Assembly: GCF_030373225.1 (NCBI RefSeq)
Contig: NZ_JAUCZG010000004.1
Span: forward strand, 1-64,000
Reading direction: 5' to 3'
Origin: Hydrogenophaga sp.
Lineage (GTDB): Bacteria > Pseudomonadota > Gammaproteobacteria > Burkholderiales > Burkholderiaceae_C
Length of the DNA stretch: 64,000 nt
The notes under the pieces are model-generated. The model did not search any database, had not been told where the DNA came from, and was given only the letters and a program-made list of their open reading frames with translations. Positions 60,761 to 64,000 of the stretch are shown here, one piece after another. The number at the start of each line of letters is the position of its first letter. Position 1 is the stretch's first letter. The position numbers were made by a program, and so were the translations under genes.

Positions 60761-62356
60761 ATGAAACTCAAACCCGCCTCCCTCGCCAGAGGATGCCTGC
60801 TGATGGCCGTTGCCGGCGCCGCCATCGCGTCGAGCCACCGTGAAGCCCCCTTCATCACCACCACGCCCAAGGTGGACGGCACCGACTTCTACATGTTCCG
60901 CAGCTACGAAGGTGTGGCCGCCAACGGCGCGGGCGGGCGCTCCGATTTCGTGACCTTGATCGCCAACTACCAGCCGCTGCAAGGCCCCTACGGTGGCCCC
61001 AACTATTTCTCGATGGACCCGAACGCGCTGTACGAGATCCATGTGGACAACAACGGCGACGCGCGCGAAGACATCACCTTCCAGTTCCGCTTCCAGAACC
61101 GGCTCAACAGCGTGGCCCTGCCCATCGGCAACCAGAACGTGCCGATTCCGCTGATCCAGGCCGGCACCGTGTCCTCCGTCAACGACCCCAACCTCAACCT
61201 CAACGAGAGCTACAGCCTGACCGTGGTGCGCGGCGACCGCCGCAAGGGTGCCATCCAGACGGTGGCGGCCTCGCTGGCCAAGCCGGTGGACTACATCGGC
61301 CAGAAAACCCTGGGCGACGCCGCCGCCTACAAGGCCTACGCCGACCGGCACATCCACAGCGTGACCATTCCGGGCTGCAGCGTGCCCGCCAGGGTGTTCG
61401 TGGGCCAGCGCCAGGAAGGGTTTGCGGTCAACCTCGGGCGCATCTTCGATCTGGTCAACGCACCGGTGGACGTGTTGCTCAACCCCGACCTCAAGGACGC
61501 CGAGGGCGCCAACGGCAACCATGTCATCCAGAAGCAGAACGTGACTTCGCTGGCGCTTGAAGTGCACCAGAGCTGCCTGACCGCAGGCAGCGAGACGGTG
61601 ATTGGTGGCTGGACCACGGCCAGCCTGCGCCAGGCGCGACTGCTCAACGGCAGCCCGCCATCGGGCCACCAGGCGAGCGAGAAGGCCGGCGGTGCGTGGA
61701 CGCAGGTGTCGCGCCTGGGCAATCCGCTGGTCAACGAGGTGGTGATCGGTCTGGGTGACAAGGACAGGTTCAACGCCTCCGCCCCGCGGGACGATGGCCA
61801 GTTCCTCACCTACGTGACCCACCCCACGCTGCCCGCCCTGCTGGGGCTGGTGCTGGCCGGCAACCCCGCCGCCGTGGCGCCCACCAACCTGCCGCGCACC
61901 GACCTGGCCACCACTTTCCTGACCGGCATCACCGGCGTGAACAAGCCGTCCAACCCGACGCCCTCGGAGATGCTGCGCCTGAACACAGCCGTGCCACCGG
62001 TGCCGTTCGCCAGCCAGAACCGCCTGGGTGTGGCTGGCAACGCGCTCAACGCCGACCCGGCCAAGGTCAACGACAACGCCGGCTTTCCGAACGGCCGCCG
62101 GCCCAAGGACGACGTGGTCGACATCGCGCTGGTGGCGGTGCTCGGTGGCCTGTGCGTGATCAACGGTGACAACGACGCGCTGGGTCTCAACAGCGTGCCG
62201 GGCGTGCCCTCGCTGACCTCGGCCTGCAGGCCTTCGAGCGTTCCGCTGGGCGCCCGCTCGGCCGGCATCCACGACGCGGTCGACCAGGCCGTCGTGCCCT
62301 TCCTGCCCGCGTTCCCCTACCTGAACACGCCCAACGCCGGTTCGTCGAACCTGTGA
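60761..62356 (+). CDS. Exported DUF4331 protein
   Basis: The 531-residue protein has a signal peptide (LARGCLLMAVAGAAIASS) followed at once by the family's SHREAPFITTTPKVDGTDFY. LNESYSLTVV and GLGDKDRFNA repeat the beta-rich style. CCCAGGAG precedes the ATG. Function unknown; such proteins often neighbour exported metal-related or HupE-type genes. Probably first of a three-gene operon. Confidence 0.88.
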   Translation: MKLKPASLARGCLLMAVAGAAIASSHREAPFITTTPKVDGTDFYMFRSYEGVAANGAGGRSDFVTLIANYQPLQGPYGGPNYFSMDPNALYEIHVDNNGDAREDITFQFRFQNRLNSVALPIGNQNVPIPLIQAGTVSSVNDPNLNLNESYSLTVVRGDRRKGAIQTVAASLAKPVDYIGQKTLGDAAAYKAYADRHIHSVTIPGCSVPARVFVGQRQEGFAVNLGRIFDLVNAPVDVLLNPDLKDAEGANGNHVIQKQNVTSLALEVHQSCLTAGSETVIGGWTTASLRQARLLNGSPPSGHQASEKAGGAWTQVSRLGNPLVNEVVIGLGDKDRFNASAPRDDGQFLTYVTHPTLPALLGLVLAGNPAAVAPTNLPRTDLATTFLTGITGVNKPSNPTPSEMLRLNTAVPPVPFASQNRLGVAGNALNADPAKVNDNAGFPNGRRPKDDVVDIALVAVLGGLCVINGDNDALGLNSVPGVPSLTSACRPSSVPLGARSAGIHDAVDQAVVPFLPAFPYLNTPNAGSSNL

Positions 62357-62384
62357 TGCCGACCCTGCACACCAAGGACACACC

Positions 62385-62624
62385 ATGAGACAACATCTCG
62401 CGACATCCCTGCTGGCGGTGGCGGCCACCGCGGCACTGGTGGGCTGCGGCGGTGGCGGCGGTGACGCCGCTGCACCGGCCCGGCCCGAAGCCACCACGCC
62501 CTTCATGGGCAGCACCGTGCAGTCGCTGCTCGATTACATGGATCAGCTGATCGCACAGACCAGCGAAACCACCGAGCCCGAACCGGTGGACAGCACGCCG
62601 CTGCCGGTGGACGACACGGTCTGA
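62385..62624 (+). CDS. Small lipoprotein, unknown
   Basis: The 79-residue product has a lipobox LVGC with Cys21, a run of glycines, then an acidic Thr/Pro-rich tail with TVQSLLDYMDQLIAQTSETT. It lies 28 bp after the DUF4331 gene, and AAGGA precedes its ATG. The acidic tail and helix hint at protein contact; no family is recognised. Confidence 0.7.
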   Translation: MRQHLATSLLAVAATAALVGCGGGGGDAAAPARPEATTPFMGSTVQSLLDYMDQLIAQTSETTEPEPVDSTPLPVDDTV

Positions 62625-62687
62625 CACGGCTTCTTCAACACTGAAAGGGACGGGTCGACGCACGCCGTGCGCCGACCCGCTGATCAC

Positions 62688-63509
62688 ATGAACAAATGGA
62701 TCTTCTCCAGCCTGCTGTGGCTGGTTTCCAGCGCACATGCGCACGAATTCTGGATGGCGCCCGACCGGTTTTCGCCCGCCGTGAACGCGCCGGTGACGCT
62801 GTCGCTGCGGGTCGGCGAAGGTTTCCTGGGTGAGCCCGTGGGCTTCGACCGGCCAATGGCTGTCTCGCTGCACTGGCACCGCTTGCGCGGACAGCAGAAC
62901 CTGACGGCGCAATTGCCCGCCAGCCCCGGGCCGTCCGTGCAGATCGCCTTCGATCAGACCGGCACGCAGCTCATCGCACTCGACACGCAGCCGGTCACCA
63001 CCGAGCTGGCGGCCGACGAGTTCACCGCCTACCTGCGCGAAGACGGACTCGAACACGTGATCGCCCAGCGCCAGGCCAGCGGGCAGGGCGCAGCACCCGG
63101 GCGCGAGCGCTACCGCCGCCATGTCAAGACGCTGCTCAATGTGGGCGGCCAGAGCGACGCGGTGTTTGGCGTGCGCACCGGCCAGACGCTGGAGATCGTG
63201 CCATTGCTCGATCCGCAAGGACTGCGGGCGGGTGATGCGATGCCGGTGGAGGTGCTGTTCAAGGGTGCGCCACTGCCCGGCGCGCTGGTGCGGGTCTGGA
63301 ACCGGCGCGCAGAGCGGTTCGACGTGTCGACCGAGCGCACCGACGCCGCGGGCCGGGCCCGCATGCCCCTGCCCTGGGGCGGAGTCTGGATGGTCAGTGT
63401 GGTGCACATGGTGCCCAACCCGGACGGACAGGGCCAGGACTGGGACAGCCACTGGGGCAACCTCACCTTCGAGCTGCCCGCTGCCCCTGCGCAGCGCCGG
63501 CCATTGTGA
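62688..63509 (+). CDS. Exported DUF4198 protein
   Basis: The 273-residue precursor has signal peptide SLLWLVSSAHA and the mature start HEFWMAPDRFSP, as in DUF4198 proteins linked to metal (Ni/Co) transport. The C-terminal domain carries GGVWMVSVVHMV. No metal transporter gene follows; serA does. Start is ATG 62688. Confidence 0.86.
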   Translation: MNKWIFSSLLWLVSSAHAHEFWMAPDRFSPAVNAPVTLSLRVGEGFLGEPVGFDRPMAVSLHWHRLRGQQNLTAQLPASPGPSVQIAFDQTGTQLIALDTQPVTTELAADEFTAYLREDGLEHVIAQRQASGQGAAPGRERYRRHVKTLLNVGGQSDAVFGVRTGQTLEIVPLLDPQGLRAGDAMPVEVLFKGAPLPGALVRVWNRRAERFDVSTERTDAAGRARMPLPWGGVWMVSVVHMVPNPDGQGQDWDSHWGNLTFELPAAPAQRRPL

Positions 63510-63550
63510 GGGCCTGAGCCCACGGGCGCCCGAGGGGGCTACAGTGCCCC

Positions 63551-64000
63551 ATGACCGCCATTCTTCCGACCCCATCCGCCAGCGCCGCTGCCACCTCGAC
63601 CGACCGGCACAAGATCCGCTTCCTGCTGCTCGAAGGCATTCACCCTTCTGCCGTGGCGGTGCTGCGGGCGGCGGGCTATTCGCAGATCGAAAGCCTGCCG
63701 GGCGCGCTGCCCGACGACGAGCTCAAGGCCCGCATCGCCGACGTTCACTTCCTGGGCATCCGCTCGCGCACCCAGCTCAGCGCCGAGGTGCTGTCGCACG
63801 CGCGGCGGCTGGCCGCCGTGGGCTGCTTCTGCATCGGCACCAACCAGGTGGACCTGGCCGCCGCGCGCCAGCGTGGTGTGGCGGTCTTCAACGCGCCGTT
63901 TTCCAACACCCGCTCGGTGGCCGAGCTGGTGCTGGCCGAAGCGATCCTGCTCATGCGCGGCGTGCCCGAAAAGAACGCCGAGGCGCACCGCGGCGGCTGG
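63551..64000 (+). CDS. serA: D-3-phosphoglycerate dehydrogenase, 5' part
   Basis: Only the first 150 codons are in the window; the gene runs off the right edge. KIRFLLLEGIHPSAVAVLRA, CFCIGTNQVDL and FNAPFSNTRSVAEL match the E. coli-type SerA, which oxidises 3-phosphoglycerate with NAD in serine synthesis. The N-terminal 20 residues are Ala/Ser-rich. Confidence 0.93.
   Translation, partial: MTAILPTPSASAAATSTDRHKIRFLLLEGIHPSAVAVLRAAGYSQIESLPGALPDDELKARIADVHFLGIRSRTQLSAEVLSHARRLAAVGCFCIGTNQVDLAAARQRGVAVFNAPFSNTRSVAELVLAEAILLMRGVPEKNAEAHRGGW

Overview
The window is high-GC DNA from a betaproteobacterium. Protein content and dispersed repeats fit a photosynthetic member of the Comamonadaceae or a close relative (Hydrogenophaga/Rubrivivax-like). 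The assignment is by gene content and family resemblance; no database search was possible.

Bases 1-25300 hold one half of a photosynthesis gene cluster. On the minus strand, reading right to left, are ppaA/aerR-ppsR (redox/light regulators) and bchG, a PucC-type carrier, bchP and a small membrane protein (the end of bacteriochlorophyll synthesis). A HiPIP electron carrier and an HpnD-type synthase lie at the left edge. On the plus strand a long, tightly overlapping run reads bchF-bchN-bchB-bchH-bchL-bchM-lhaA-puhA-puhB-puhC-acsF-puhE-crtI-crtB. It covers dark protochlorophyllide reduction, Mg chelation and methylation, the aerobic ring-E cyclase, reaction-centre H subunit and assembly factors, and the first carotenoid steps. 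puf genes, bchCXYZ, bchID and the later crt genes are not in the window. A strict TGT-N12-ACA PpsR/CrtJ site overlaps the likely bchG promoter, and tandem near-consensus sites lie between ppaA and bchF. bciA (8-vinyl reductase) sits apart at 58 kb.

Bases 25300-46500 are mostly single genes or short operons: a hemerythrin and two Crp/Fnr regulators beside the cluster, several small proteins, a Bax-inhibitor-like protein, a CorC/HlyC protein, ExoD, an exported MBL hydrolase/rhodanese/SUMF1 group with a deleted methyltransferase relic among them, a thioesterase, an ABC export system (ATPase, FtsX permease, HlyD adaptor), an MFS exporter, a SRAP protein, a 19-residue membrane peptide, a glycosyltransferase, a DUF2855 protein and a flavoprotein.

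Bases 46600-52000 are the SOS mutagenesis operon imuA-imuB-dnaE2 behind a near-ideal LexA box. Bases 51967-55561 form a compact defence-like block: two related AbiE-type toxin-antitoxin pairs in opposite orientation flank an EVE-domain gene, and each antitoxin gene has its own, different inverted-repeat operator.

Bases 55580-64000 carry an MCP-CheW pair, bciA, a DUF4148 protein, a Nudix hydrolase, a DUF4331/lipoprotein/DUF4198 exported group and the start of serA, cut by the window edge. No rRNA, tRNA, CRISPR array or complete insertion sequence was found.
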